From Clytia hemisphaerica (lineage: Eukaryota; Cnidaria; Hydrozoa; Leptothecata; Clytiidae): 64,000 nt of DNA. Location of the stretch: contig CACVBU010000886.1 in NCBI GenBank assembly GCA_902728285.1, forward strand, positions 55,315 through 119,314, read 5' to 3'. Below the pieces are notes generated by a model, which saw only the letters and a list, made by a program, of their open reading frames with translations, ran no database searches and was not told the origin of the DNA. A program made the position numbers and the translations under genes. Positions 46,922-59,644 of the stretch are shown in pieces (within the stretch, counting starts at the first letter, position 1; every line of letters starts with the position of its first letter).

Positions 46922-49806
46922 TTGAAATTAGAACTTTAGCCGTGATGGAAACCTATCTTTAATCTCTTAACTTTATCATTTTTTATCTACATCTCTTTGT
47001 TTTTGCAAATTCTAAAAAAATATATAATTTTTTTCAAGATAATTTATTTTGCCATTATACTGTACGATGATTGATGTTTTTGAGTTATCGTGGGTCAATA
47101 TGTATTCAATTTTTTTAATCTTTGTTTTCTTATCTATACTATACTTCATATTGAAGCCTTGAATTTATGTAGTTTTGAAATGGCTGTAGCTAAGGGAACT
47201 CATGATTTATATTCATGCACTCTAATAGCCTCGTAATTAGATTATTAATTTTGCAGACGTCATTAAATCTTTACTAAGTTTCTGTATTTTGAACGTTGGC
47301 GTAACCAGATGTTTACTCACAAATGTTAATGACATATCGTATAATATGTATCGCCCGATTTGAACGGTCCTGTACCAGTAGATCTAAACCTTGGGGAGCA
47401 GTGACTCATGCATCCCTGTTTTCTGAACCCGCCCGAATACCTAAGTAAGTCAAGAGAGGCAATAGTTTTTGCTAGTAGTTTGGACAATAGTTTGGACTCT
47501 AAATCTATTGATTGGTTAACTAAGAAATCTCACTAGCTCTCTCATCCAAAGGTTTTAAAGAAACTACAGTCGTTTTCAACTTCAGTTAATATTTTTTCAA
47601 TTACTTTTTCTATTTCTATTTGTTTCCAAATTTGCTTCCATTTTTCCTAGTATTCTTCCACCAAGAGTAAACATGTATCATTACACATTAAGTCTCGAAT
47701 AAAGATTTCACAAACAGATAAAAAAAAGTTCGAGATATTTAGGTTGGATAATTCTAATCTTCTTTTTCATTGATTCTTGTGAGAAGATGCATCCCAGTGT
47801 ATGAAACCTCTTCCTTAGATATTAATAAACTATTATCAAAGTTATTTTTTACAATCAGATCACAAACAATGTGAATATTTATAAACAATATATAATTAAA
47901 AAGAGGATGAAACAAAAAAATGTACAGAAGAAGTTATAAGTTGTTTTATGTAAAAATCAATTGTATTATTTTTTTTTGCTTTTGTTCTCAATTGTCAAAG
48001 ATTGATACCATTATTTTCAAAGTCATTCTTCTATTGTTCTTTGTTTAATCAAGGTCGTCGTTAAACGGCAATAATTCCCAGACAATTTCAACAATTTCAT
48101 GATTTTCGAAGATAATTTCGACAATTTTGTTTATTAACAAGCATGAAAATAAACAAAGCAAACAAAGACTAGCATGGCACTGATAATGTAAAAACAGAAT
48201 TTTTAATAACCCTTATAATAATAAAGTCTTGACGAACCTATGGAAAATCATATTGGTTGACCCAGGAGTAAGGGATTCAGTAATCGTACAATTTTGAAAT
48301 GTTTTAAATCATAAATTTCGAACATGTTTAGGTCGAACAAAATGTTTTATTAATTCGAAAAGCTCTTTTGTTTTTGTTCTCAATTATGCCGAAAACACAA
48401 AGTCTAAAAAATACTCCACTTCTGCATAAAAGTGTGTAAATTGATCGTTGGAAAAAAACGGACATTCGAATCGCATTAATTTTGATTTTTCTAGATCAAC
48501 GGAAAAAATTGATTTTCTTCTCATAATGGGGGGCAGAACATGATCAGTTGGTTTCTATGGGTTTTGATTAGAATTTTTCACATAAGAATGTCTTTATTTA
48601 GCTGGTAGGTGTGAGAAAAATATTCAATGAAACAACAAAGTGTTGTTTTTTTCGTTGCAGATACTGAATTCGATGTAGTATGAGTACATAGAGTAAAATG
48701 TTAGAAAACGAGTAAATTATATTTTCACTCGAACCATAATTTTATATATTAAGTGCAGATGTAGTGCAGTGGTAGACAAAATAAATGACAATGGATCCTA
48801 AATAAAAAAGAGGCAAGAAAGTTATCGCGGCTAGTTCGAATAACTTTGGATTTAAATTATATTGGGCTATACCATTTTCATAAAATTTTTGAAGAAAGAA
48901 AAATTCGCAAATAGTTTCTTTTTTACACGATTTTTTAAAATTCTTTTACAATTTAAAGAAATCATTGTTTGCTCGAGAAGTGAAGAAACGAAAATTGATT
49001 TATAGACTTTATAGTTTCAGCTGTCCTACATCTTTACAGCATATGCAAATTTCATTTTCGAATGAAAAATTAAAAACGAGTTAATTGGTAGATAGGTGTT
49101 GAGACACTACTTCACCTGCTTTTCGCATCAACTTTCGAATCTGATAAGGTTTTGATTATCATTTTATTGTATACATGCCGTATGAAAAATGGAGTTACGT
49201 TTTTGCTGAGTTTTCCACTGATCTGGTTTCCATGGTGTAGAGTAAGATATTTTGTGTTCACTTGTCCCCACTCGTCCGCACTCGTCGACTGAACACAGGG
49301 AAGTTCAAATATTGAACGAAGTTTTTTAATTAGATTGGAGATTTGAGATTTGAATTGCATTTTTCAATTATGTAAAAGATAATGAGTGATAAATAATGAG
49401 AAATATCCAGACTAAAAAGCAGTAGGTCAGCCTGGTTTGTGTAGCTCAGCCCAGACATTTTAATGGATCAGAATATCTATTTGTATCATATATCTTGTTT
49501 TCATATTAAACTTTTCAGGGGGGATTAATTTTTTAATCTCTCTAAACTTTACAAACCAATGTAAACCTTTGATAAGTTTTCTGGATCCATTTTTGATTAA
49601 ATTTGATTTACTTAAGAAAGTCTGCTTAAGTTTTTGAAAGTCTTAACTGAGCACTGTTGAGAGCTGCTGAGTCAAACCAAAGTAAATTTTCAATTTGTAA
49701 TTTTCCTTAACACATAACGATGAGTTAAAAGCAAGTCAAATTGGTTATGAAATTGAGAAGTTGCAAATATATGGGACATTGATAGTTAATTTCATTTAAT
49801 TTCTTA
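46922..49806. other. Intergenic and 5' region of the SLC7 gene
   Basis: AT-rich, no coding exon recognised. It ends in a polypyrimidine tract and acceptor (TTTCTTAG, to 49807), indicating an intron in the 5' UTR of the transporter gene. Confidence 0.45.
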
Positions 49807-49858
49807 GGTATGAGTTAAAATTAAAAGAATTGTTTCGACGTTTGCCGCATAAACAGTA

Positions 49859-51847
49859 ATGAGCTTCACAGCTCTAACTTCCTTATGGTTCAGTGTTGTC
49901 TTTCGACGCAAGAAGATCAACCCCAAATCAACAACTGCCCAACAAACACTCTCAAAATGTCTGAGTACAAGTCAACTTATACATTTGGGAATTGGAGCCA
50001 CGTTAGGTGCCGGTACGTACGTGGTTACGGGGCAAGTTGCCGCTAACATCGCTGGACCTGCCGTTGTTATATCATTCACCATTGCTGCCCTTACGTCAAT
50101 CCTGTCTGGTTTATGTTACGCAGAGTTTGGATCACGGGTACCGCAGACGACCGGTAGCGCGTATACGTATAGTTACGTAACTGTCGGAGAAATATGGGCG
50201 TTTTTTATTGGATGGAATTTGATTTTGGAGTATATGATCGGGACAGCAGCTGACGCGGCGGCGTTATCGGGATCATTCGATTACGCGATTGGTTTTCACG
50301 TACGAAATTGGACGTTAGAGAATATCGGTGCGTTTAACACGCCGTATCTAGGTGATTACCCAGATATATTATCCTTTGTTTTTACTATTATCGTGACAAT
50401 AGTGTTAGCATTCGGTGTCCGTGAGTCTGCACGCTTTACGGTCATGTTCAATATCTTTAACATCATAGTCGTTATTTTCATTATCGTTGTCGGTTTGTTT
50501 TACATCGAGCCAACGAATTGGACCAAAGGGAAAGGATTCTTCCCGTACGGTGCGTCCGGTGTTTTGTCGGGAGCTGCCACTTGTTTTTATGCGTTTGTCG
50601 GGTTCGATATTATCGCAACAACTGGAGAAGAAGCAACTAATCCTTCTAAATCAATCCCAATCGCTATCGTCGCGTCTCTTGTTATTATCTTCACGTGTTA
50701 CTTTGGTGTGTCTACTGTCATAACTATGATGATACCTTATGATGAGCTGGATAAATTATCCCCCATCCCTGCCGCATTCGCACAACGAGGCTTAGGTTGG
50801 GCACATTACGTCATATCTATTGGTGCTATTTGTGGTTTAAGTTCAAGTTTGTTAGGTAATTTGTTTCCCTTACCACGTATTATATACGCGATGGCGAGAG
50901 ATGGACTCCTCTTTAATATGTTCACTAAGATTCATGAAAAGACTGAAGTCCCGGTCAACGCGACTATCTATCCGGGAATTATGACCGCATTCTTTGCTTT
51001 ACTATTCGATTTGGAAGAACTTGTGGAGATGATGTCCATTGGAACTCTGTTAGCATACACATTAGTATCTTTATGTGTCTTGATCCTCAGGTATCAACCT
51101 GATGAATACTATGGAGATAATTCAATAATGAAACCACTGGTAGCTGATGACGGAAGCACCATTGGTAGCGAAGATGATGATAACGAGGCGCAATATGGGC
51201 GGACGCCCAGTGTTACACCTCGAGTGAGTGGTGACGAGAAAAACATGCTTGAGACATCTTTTAATGAGAATTTCTTACAATTACCCGAACAGAAACAAGG
51301 TGGACATACATATTCACCAACACATAATCCTGACTCAGCAGAAAATGAGGAAGAAGAAAACGAACAAAAATTAAAAGAATTCAAACAAATCAATGATGGT
51401 ACATACACACCAATGCAAAATGACCAATATCCAGGTCGACGTGAGCCAACGTTAGCCACAGGGAGAGCAGTCACGTGTGCTTGTCTCTGTCTTTTCTTAT
51501 GGTTTTTCGGATTCAATAGTATCATTCTATTCGCATTTGATCAACTTGTTCGTAAAGAAATATGGACCATAACTTTACTTATTATATTTGGTACCTTGAT
51601 AATAGCCTCCGTGGCTGTAATTTATTCAATGCCTCAATCAAGTACTAAATATGGCTTCATGGCACCTTGCGTTCCCGCGCTACCAATTCTTGCTATTTAC
51701 GCTAATACCTTTCTCATGTTAAAACTTTCGACAATAACATGGGTTCGGTTTGGTGTTTGGATGGTAATCGGTATTTTATTGTATGCATTTTACGGAACGT
51801 TTAATAGCAAAGTGGATAAAGAAACAAACGATGAAGAAAACCGTTGA
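49859..51847 (+). CDS. CAT-type cationic amino-acid transporter (SLC7 family)
   Basis: A single coding exon, 662 residues, ATG 49859 (51 bp after a splice acceptor), stop 51845-51847. Plasma-membrane or endomembrane transporter of the APC superfamily. Signature motifs: LGIGATLGAGTYVVTGQVA (TM1, ~43-61), CYAEFGSRVP, GSAYTYSYVTVGE, FYAFVGFDIIATTGEE (~250), LSSSLLGNLFPLPRIIYAMA (~340), EMMSIGTLLAYTLVSL (~390) and TWVRFGVWMVIG near the end. About 14 membrane segments, as in CAT1-4 (uptake of Arg/Lys/ornithine in that family). An acidic hydrophilic loop of ~120 residues (about 420-545) separates the last four helices and is longer than usual. The start is short of the usual N-terminal arm but plausible. 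AATAAA at 52660-52665 may be its poly(A) signal. An intronless CDS is unusual beside its many-exon neighbours. Confidence 0.93.
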   Translation: MSFTALTSLWFSVVFRRKKINPKSTTAQQTLSKCLSTSQLIHLGIGATLGAGTYVVTGQVAANIAGPAVVISFTIAALTSILSGLCYAEFGSRVPQTTGSAYTYSYVTVGEIWAFFIGWNLILEYMIGTAADAAALSGSFDYAIGFHVRNWTLENIGAFNTPYLGDYPDILSFVFTIIVTIVLAFGVRESARFTVMFNIFNIIVVIFIIVVGLFYIEPTNWTKGKGFFPYGASGVLSGAATCFYAFVGFDIIATTGEEATNPSKSIPIAIVASLVIIFTCYFGVSTVITMMIPYDELDKLSPIPAAFAQRGLGWAHYVISIGAICGLSSSLLGNLFPLPRIIYAMARDGLLFNMFTKIHEKTEVPVNATIYPGIMTAFFALLFDLEELVEMMSIGTLLAYTLVSLCVLILRYQPDEYYGDNSIMKPLVADDGSTIGSEDDDNEAQYGRTPSVTPRVSGDEKNMLETSFNENFLQLPEQKQGGHTYSPTHNPDSAENEEEENEQKLKEFKQINDGTYTPMQNDQYPGRREPTLATGRAVTCACLCLFLWFFGFNSIILFAFDQLVRKEIWTITLLIIFGTLIIASVAVIYSMPQSSTKYGFMAPCVPALPILAIYANTFLMLKLSTITWVRFGVWMVIGILLYAFYGTFNSKVDKETNDEENR

Positions 51848-52754
51848 AACTTTGTTACATTTTTTTAAATTTATAGATTTAGATTTTTTCAATTATTAGT
51901 TTTAATGTTTTTGTGTTATAGGTTAGGGTTTGAATTCTTCAATTTACTCTAGAAAATTAGAACAGAATTCAAAGGCAAGGAAATCCTACAGTTTGAATCT
52001 CATCAAAATACAAAAAAAAATCTTCACTATCTCATTTCCAGTTCTAAGAAAATTTAAGATTTGTTCCAAAATGTGATATGATTTATATGATTTTCAAGAT
52101 GTGATGCCCAAAATTTGGCACTCACTTGGAAAAAACTCTATAATTTCAGCCCAACTGGGGAACTGATTTTGAATTCATCTCTAAATTTTGAATTTAAATG
52201 AGAAATTACACCCCCAAACCATCCCTGGAATTTCAATAGATATTTTCATCCCCATTGTGGGAGATATTTCCACAGGAGCAGTGACACAGGGGTGTAATGT
52301 GATCTTAATTATATTGCATTTTTTTTGTGTAATGGTGGAGCCTTTTGTGCACTGAATTCAAGATTGGCCATAATTTTCATCGTAAAAGATTTCTTTTTAG
52401 TCATTTTTACTGATATGGAAAATCATCTTATCTTGTCAATGCCTAACAGAACTCTGTTATTTTCCAAAGGTTTTTTGGAAACATTCGTATACTTGCATAC
52501 ACTTTCCATTACAGACTTCGTTTACCTTTTTCTATTTGAAACACAATCGAAGATATCGTTTTTAGCGAAATTCATATAACTAATTATTTATTTGTAATTT
52601 TTAAGACTATTTGTAAATATATACAGCTTCATTAGGAATCAATAATCAATTCAAAAATCAATAAATTACATAAAATTAGACAAAAAAAATTAACACACAT
52701 AAATCATAAGGATTTGACAACGACTCCATATCCGAAACCATATTTCTGTTCCAT
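51848..52754. other. 3' UTR of transporter and convergent gene end
   Basis: No coding exon. The SLC7 gene (+) and ShKT gene (-) end tail to tail across this stretch. Confidence 0.5.
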
Positions 52755-53589
52755 TTAAAAACCATAAGTCTGAAAATTGGAAATACAAGTTAAAAAAAGG
52801 TAGAAGCCAAAAAATACGATGCTTTCCATGTTCTCAACTCAAGTTTGGCGTATAACAATTTCGTTAATTCCGATCTTTATAATTATGAAATTTGAATATT
52901 ATGAATTCAAAATGTCGTATAGTAGTCGACGAAAGATTTCTGAGAAGGTATTTCTAGCAAATTGCCGAAGTCTTAATCTTACCTTGCAAGAGAAGCAACA
53001 ATTTTGAGCCATCCACTTTTTGTTTTTATCCTTTGTACAGAATTTCTCTTTGGCCCACTTTTTGCATTTCTCCGAATCGTGTTTATCCTTGTCACAATCT
53101 ATGAGAAAAATAATTTTATGTCATTTTCACCAAGTATAAATACAACACCCACCTTATTATTGGAAAATTAGCCCGAAATTTTTCACCACTGACGAATATA
53201 TCATCTGATCTCTCTTAACTATTTTAACCGGGTCGCTGAGAAAGGGATGAAATTTGGAAGTTCTATAGTTTAGGCACAGGATTAACGATGTTGATATTTG
53301 AAAATTTCTTTTTCATCATCAAAACTTTTGTCAGCTAAATCTCTTCAATATAACTGACAAAAAGATTTTGTCATATTTTATGATTGAAACACTACATTTC
53401 TAGCTTTAATACTAGCAAGTAACTCTTTCAGATAATACCATTTGTGTTGAAAAAGCAACTCACGTGTTTTGCACGAAACACAACAGTTCTTTGGCATCCA
53501 AGAATTAACAGCGCATTCGGATATTTCTTTTGATGCCCATCCATCACATTTGTCTTTATAAGATGCATTGTCTGTGCATGCTGGTTCTT
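52755..53589 (-). CDS. ShKT-domain protein, C-terminal three exons (partial)
   Basis: Exons on the minus strand: 53589-53464, 53098-52983 and 52769-52755 (TAA 52757-52755). Phases agree (1,1,0). The first two exons each encode one ShKT (SXC) domain of six cysteines, with the usual C-x-D...C..WA...C...W(M)...CC..SC spacing; residues WASKEI and WAKEKF are visible. The tail is four residues. Upstream exons, including any signal peptide or catalytic domain, were not found. ShKT domains occur in potassium-channel-blocking cnidarian peptides, but far more widely as accessory domains of secreted proteases and structural proteins, so a toxin role is not implied. Tandem ShKT domains at a C-terminus are typical of astacin-like or peroxidase-like secreted proteins. 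Not previously framed by a single long open frame, so easily missed. Confidence 0.75.
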
Positions 53590-53691
53590 CTGTTGAAGTA
53601 GATTAGGAATAGAGGTCATAAAAAGTTTTTGTGTGCACAGCTATTGTTAGTAGTTTGTGCAAAACAGTTTCAAAACAGCAATTCCGCTGGA

Positions 53692-54030
53692 TGCCTTATC
53701 AGCCTTTTTATGCCGACCCTTATCACGCCAAAGCTAAATTTTTCTCATCTTTCCCGACTCTAATAGACCTTATCGGAGTTTTTGATTTTTCTAAAAAAGC
53801 GATGCATTGTGGGATTGTTTTGAGTGTATTACAATAGAAATCTCTTAATAATTCCTCGAGGGGATTCTATTGTAATACACTCGAAACAATCCCACAATGC
53901 ATCGCTTTTTTAGAAAAATCAAAAACTCCGATAAGGTCTATTCGATTCCGATAAATTAAGCCGGCCCTTATTACGCCAGCGAGGGAAAAATAACACTAAG
54001 GGCTGACATAAAAAGGCCCGATAAAAGGTA
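53692..54030. mobile_element. Nested hairpin MITE upstream of ShKT exons
   Basis: Perfect or near-perfect 78-bp arms at ~53762-53839 and 53865-53942 (AATAGACCTTATCGGAGTTT... and its complement) with a 25-bp loop. Outside them, weaker inverted repeats continue: CCTTATCAGCCTTTTTATGC near 53695 against CATAAAAAGGCCCGATAAAAGG near 54010. ACGCCGGCCCTTATTACGC also occurs near 3336-3354, so the family is dispersed. Confidence 0.8.
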
Positions 54031-54329
54031 CTTAATATTTCAATTTCAAAGACCTATTCAACCATCTTGGGAATATGATATCTATTGATTCAACAAAGAA
54101 TTCTTAAATCAATTATTCTAAGCCCAGTTTAGATGATAAGTTTTGCGGATGTCCGCTTTTTCGGGACACACTGTACAGACACTGTAAAGATTCTAAATAT
54201 TCCTTTAGACTTCAAATAAACACTCACTCGTCGTACAAACCCTGGTAAAAATTCTTGAAAAGTTCTTGAAAAGATCTTATCAAGAAACTTTGCTTATTCT
54301 TTTTGGACCTACCTAAGGTAGTCCTTTAA

Positions 54330-54375
54330 ATTAACCCTTGTCCGTTCGTTCGTTCGTCCGTTCGTTCGTTCGTCT
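54330..54375 (+). repeat. GTTC/GTCC tetranucleotide tract
   Basis: TTGTCCGTTCGTTCGTTCGTCC-type run ending in GTCTGTTGCC, at the left end of the 478-bp repeat array. Confidence 0.7.
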
Positions 54376-54394
54376 GTTGCCAGCTTTTCTCGGG

Positions 54395-55730
54395 ATCGGC
54401 TCATTAGTTTTTTCTAATTTTTTGCGCAACGATGCAAAATGGCAATGCCCAAAATGTGACGGAGCCCGATTTCCGAAAAAAAAATTTTTCCGGCCGAAAA
54501 TGGCGGAAATATGCTGGAAAAACTGGTTTTTCGGCATTTTCTCGAGATTTCATCATTAGTTTTTTCTGATTTTTTGCTCAAAGATGCGTATTAACAATGC
54601 CCAAAACATGGCCTAGTCCGATTCTTGAGAAAAAATTTTTTCCGGCCGAAAATGCAGGAAATATGCCGGAAATTGCCGTTTTTCTGGATTTTCATTGGAC
54701 TCTTTCCATATAATTGGTTGTTTTTTCATTCAAAAACATTATTAATAGCAATGCCCACCATCAAGCATGTTTCAATTTTCAATAAAATTGATTTTTGAAG
54801 CCGGAACTTTCTAAAAATCGCCGGAACAGCCGATTTTCGCCGGAAAACGGTATTTCTTGAATTTCTTGAGCTGTACTTTATATTTTTTTCATGAAATTTT
54901 GCGCACTGATGCAAAATGTCAATACCTAAATTGTGACGGAGCCCGATTTTCGAAAAAAAATCAATTCTGGCCGAAAATGGCGGAAATATGCCGGAAAAAC
55001 TGTTTTTTTGGTATTTTCTCGAGATTTTATCATTAGTTTTTTCTGATTTTTTGCTCAAAGATGCGTATTAACAATGCCCAAAACATGGCCGAGTCAGATT
55101 TTTGAGAAAATTTTTTTTCCGGCGGAAAATGGCTGAAATATGCCGGAAATCGCCGTTTTTCTAGATTTTCATTGGACTTTTTCCTTACAATTGGTTGTTT
55201 TTTCATTCAAAAACATTATTAATAGCAATGTCCACCATCAAGCATGTTTCAATTTTCAATAAGATTGATTTTTGAAGTCGGAACTATTTTAAAAGTCGCC
55301 GGAACAACCTATTTTCGCCGGAAAGACAGTATTTCTTGAATTTCTCGAGCTGTACTTTATATTTTTTTATGAAATTTTGCTCACTGATGCAATATGACAA
55401 TACCTAAAATGTGACGGAGCCTGATTTTCGAAAAACAATTTTTTTCTATCCGAAAATGCCGGAAATATGCCGGAAAAACCGGTTTTTTGACATTTTCTCG
55501 AATTTTCATCATTAGTTTTTTCTGATTTTTTGCAGAAAGATGCGTATTCGCAATGCTAAAAACATGGCCGAGTTCGATTTTTGAGAACAAATTTTTTCCA
55601 ATTGTAAATGCCGGAAATCGCCGTTTTTGCAGATTTTCATTGGATTTTTTCCTTATATTTCTATGTTTTTCACACAAAAACATTATTGATAACAATGCTC
55701 ACCATCAAGCATGATTCAATTGTCAACAAG
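54395..55730 (+). repeat. Tandem array of a ~478-bp unit, about 2.8 copies
   Basis: Markers recur at constant spacing. GATGCAAAATG(G/T)CAATRCC is near 54432, 54910 and 55386. ATTATTAATAGCAATGCCCA is near 54736, 55213 and 55682. CTCGAGATTT(C/T)ATCATTAG is near 54541, 55018 and 55497. Within the unit, short CCGGAAATATGCCGGAAA and TTTTTTCTGATTTTTTGC words repeat again. No coding capacity; the open frames are repeat translations. Confidence 0.85.
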
Positions 55731-56239
55731 AAGCCCGTTGGGCGTGAAGGCCCAGCGAAAAGTAACGTGTTGAAAACGAGCGTGCAAAACAGCAAATGTA
55801 TGACCATGTTGATCAAAGACAGGAAAAATATTTTCAAAGTCACCGCGGTACTTCTCAATAGTTAGACGCTTGAAACTTTATTGAATGGTCTCCATTCCAA
55901 CCGGGTCTACAGGCGAAGGTTCACGGTTGAATACAAAAATCCCAAAACTTAATAAGCGGCAGGGGGTTGGAATAAAAATGTCCTAGGTGGAAAATTTCCA
56001 TAAATTATGCGCGCCCATAGAAAAATATAAAAAATACCCGCAAATATATAGTGAGTGGGCGCTTTTTAACCAATTAGGTGCACTCACATATGCAGGGAGA
56101 AATATCCATGCAGGCATGTTAGTTGGACCAGACTGTAAACCAGAAAAATAATCTTTAAAAAACTAGACGGTGAAATAGTTTACAGTCTGCATATCCAGGC
56201 CAATAAAATTCATGTGGTTAATGTGAGTTAACAGTTTAA
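55731..56239. other. Intergenic
   Basis: No gene. It contains the inverted pair GACTGTAAACCAG (56129-56141) and TAGTTTACAGTCTGC (56177-56191). Confidence 0.4.
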
Positions 56240-56960
56240 TGTGACAGATCCAGAAATGATCATTTTCACTGTTCATGCGTTGCAACCATGAAAAATGTTT
56301 CAATATATAGTTCAAATTTACCCATGAGCTGCATTTTCGTGTCCATTAACAAATTCCAGAATCAGTTTATACTTTTTAAACAATAAATAATTATGTGAGT
56401 CGAGTTTGAAAAATCAAGCCACCGATCGTTTAATGCGACAGATCCAGAACAGAAATGGCCATTTTATTTCATCATCATCATCATTGCTCGACCGCAGTCG
56501 AGACCATTTTTGAAAAGACCATTGTATTTAATATACGTAGAATCATGAAAAAAGTCCAAATCTTGTTCAAATTTACACATTGAGCTGCATTTTAGTCTCC
56601 AATAACTTAATTCCATAATCAGCTTACTTGAAATAATTCTGTGTCGAGTTTGAAAAATCAAGCCACCAATCGTCAAACGAGACAGAACCAGAAATAACCA
56701 TTTTCACGCGTAACATCATGGAAAAAGTTCCAATCTTGTTCGAATTTACACACGAGCTCCATTTTAGTGTCCATTACCAAATTCCAGAATCAGTTAACTT
56801 GTAATAATTATGTGTTGAGTTTGAAAATCATAGCACGCACGTCCCACCACTGACTGTTGTTTTGGTAAAACAGCGACATATCCAGAAGTGACTGTTTTCT
56901 TGTGTCGCATCAAGAAAAAAGTTCCAATCTTATTCAATTTTACACATCAGCTGCATTTCA
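56240..56960 (+). repeat. Imperfect ~200-240-bp tandem repeats, about four units
   Basis: Each unit has AGATCCAGAAATGA(T/C)CATTTTCACT-like starts (near 56245, 56441, 56683, 56877), then CATGAAAAAAGTTCCAATCTTG, TTTACACATGAGCTGCATTT and AATTCCAGAATCAGTT. Copies diverge noticeably. Confidence 0.7.
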
Positions 56961-59644
56961 GTTTATTTATTTCTATATCGGAAGCCATTATTTCCTAAAA
57001 ATAAAATCTTTTTGAAAACAAGAAGCTAAAAAATGAAGGTGATTTTTAGGTAGAATTTTCACTCATAAAACTTTATTAAAACTTGAGCAAAGACTATAAG
57101 ATATGACAGAATGTTGAAAAAGGTTTATAAAGAAAAATCATTACAAAATTTCTTTGGTTTGAAAGTCTCTTGACCACTAAAGCAAAGAAAATGTTCAAGA
57201 AAGTATGAATCAACCTCCTCGCTTCGACCGCCATCTTGTTTTGTTTTAAAAATTGTTTTGAAGGAGCGCGGAATCAGAAAATATATCTTTTATAGCCAGT
57301 ATCCGACTTTAGCAAGCTTTTCCCTCTCCAGACGGCAAAATTAAAAAGTGTGTTACTGGTTTTAAGCGCTGTTTCTACCAAAACGGACGGACAGACAGCG
57401 GAAGGAAGGCAGGATGAGGACGGAAAGTTGCAAATGAAAGGCCCTATCGCTAGCGCTGGGCCAATAAAACTGATTTTTGCAACCACAACTTCCTATTTAT
57501 AATTTCCCTACAACCCTCCCCTCTCCCCCCCATCAACAATCAATGATGAATTTATTGCGTTGTGTATTTTCGCTAAACGCTATATTTTCTGACTGATTTT
57601 TTTTCATTTTTCTTTTCACATTGCTATCTAACTTTCATCATCAGGTAGGTCCATTCAGCATGTTGCTTGTTCAGTTTCACTGCATGAAATATAAGTCTTT
57701 CCAGTTTCTTGTCTTTAAAAACTTAATATTTTCGAACGTACAATTGCGGAAACATCGAATTTTCTTTACAGTTTTAAGAAAAGATTCTTTTTCTTTAAGT
57801 TCTTGAAAAAAGATTATCTTTAATTATTTCTTGCTTCGAAAAGATAGTTAATTCCTTTTGTCGTTTTTCATTAAAAAGTAAATATTGCATGTTTCTAGAT
57901 TGACTATCTTTTCTTTGTTTGTATTTTAAGAAAATATAAAGTTTTCTTCTTGAAATTTAAACGAAAAGCTTTTTCATGTAAATATCAAATTTTCATGCCG
58001 AATTTATCGAAAATACAATCATCAAGTAAAAAAAAAAAGGGTTATAATTTTTTTGGAGCAAGATGATAATGTCGTTTTTAGGAGTGATTCTTGATTGAAA
58101 AGATTATATTTTAGTTAGAAAATGTCATAATGTCCAATAAAACACCCCTGTGTCTGTTAGCGTATGACAGAAAAAAGAAGAGATGTCCTCTGTTGACCAA
58201 ACTAGGTGCCGCTTTGCTTTTTCGCATCTTAGAATTAGCAGTTTCTAGGCGAAAAGAGAAAAAATGTCCTACACTTTTTACTTTGAAAAATCCAAACTTC
58301 AAATATTTCCTCCCTAGTTTGTCCCATATTTGATTAACCCATCACGGTACTGCCGATATCACAGCCCACTGCAAAATTTGGCTGAAATTTTGTCCCCGCT
58401 GAAAAAATGCCCTGTAAAAACTATCATCCCCACAGTAGGAGAAGCTCCGCCTGGGCTGTAATAGAACCCCAACCCACTGGAAAATTTGGCAAAAACTTCA
58501 TCCCCTGATGGAAAATACCCAATTATTTCAGCCCCACAGGGAAATCGACTTTGAATTCATCCCCATTGAAAAATTATATTTAAGAAACTGCATTCGAAAC
58601 CATCCCACTGAGTTTTTGAACTCAAAAAGTATAAAAATTCTATCCCCATTGGGATTTTATCCAACTGCGGGTCTTGACACAGTGGTGTCTCAATGGAGTT
58701 GAGTAAATAGTTGTGTATGAAGATTACTTCTTCAATTGCTTATTGATTTTAATGCATTTTATACGCATTAAAATAAAATTATTAACTCATTAATTCATTA
58801 TAAAGATTTTAGGTGAGGGCATTGTCAAAAGTTGACCTGAATTTATTCTTGGGAATTTATAATCTTTACAAAAAACCGCTAAAATCTATACATAAAAACG
58901 TTTGCTCGTGTTAGTTTAAAACATTTTCTATACATTTTTTCAATCTACTAACAAAGCTCTACAAATCCTCCCATTTCTGGCTTTGAGGCATTGTGCTTCA
59001 GCACCTTCACCAGATTATCTACAACGAGACTAATTGGAGATGTTTAGAAACGATTTTTGTTTAAGGGTTGGAAACTGGACTCAAATCGATCTTCTTCAAA
59101 TACATAATATATGACTTTCATTTCATTTCATTCCATTTTGAGATAATTTTCAAAATGTTCAAAGTTTTTTTTCGAATGTCTAGCAACAATGGTTAGCCAT
59201 TATGCCTAAACAAAGATATTTTATTTAATTCTCTAAATCTCGATTTACTTCATTATAGTTGAAAAATGTAATGCACGGCAAATTTTACTCCCTACATATT
59301 TGAATCAAGTGAAAAGGCGTTTTGTAGAAGGAATGAAGAACAATTTAATTGAGATTTTCATAAAATGAAAATAGTATAATGCTTTGGCAGCTACCTTTGT
59401 TTCGTTTGAGTATTTTGAATTTATAGCGATTCACTGTTTTGGGCCTCTCAGCGTTTGCGACGATGCGCTTATGGCTAGCAGGCTGCAATTAAGTCTGTAT
59501 TTTACATTATAGATAGCATTAAATTATTGGGAATTTCGCAAATCAGCCGTAAATAATTTTCAAAGTCAGTAAGTGTAACGAGATTTACATACAGAACGAA
59601 TCAGGAATGTATAAAAAAAGAAATCGCTTTGATATTTCATGAAT
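56961..59644. other. Intergenic, no gene recognised
   Basis: AT-rich with small unsupported frames. No splice-supported coding exon found by eye. Confidence 0.4.

Noticed and set aside
57274-57486. 70-codon minus-strand frame
   Set aside because: No splice context, domain or conserved motif.
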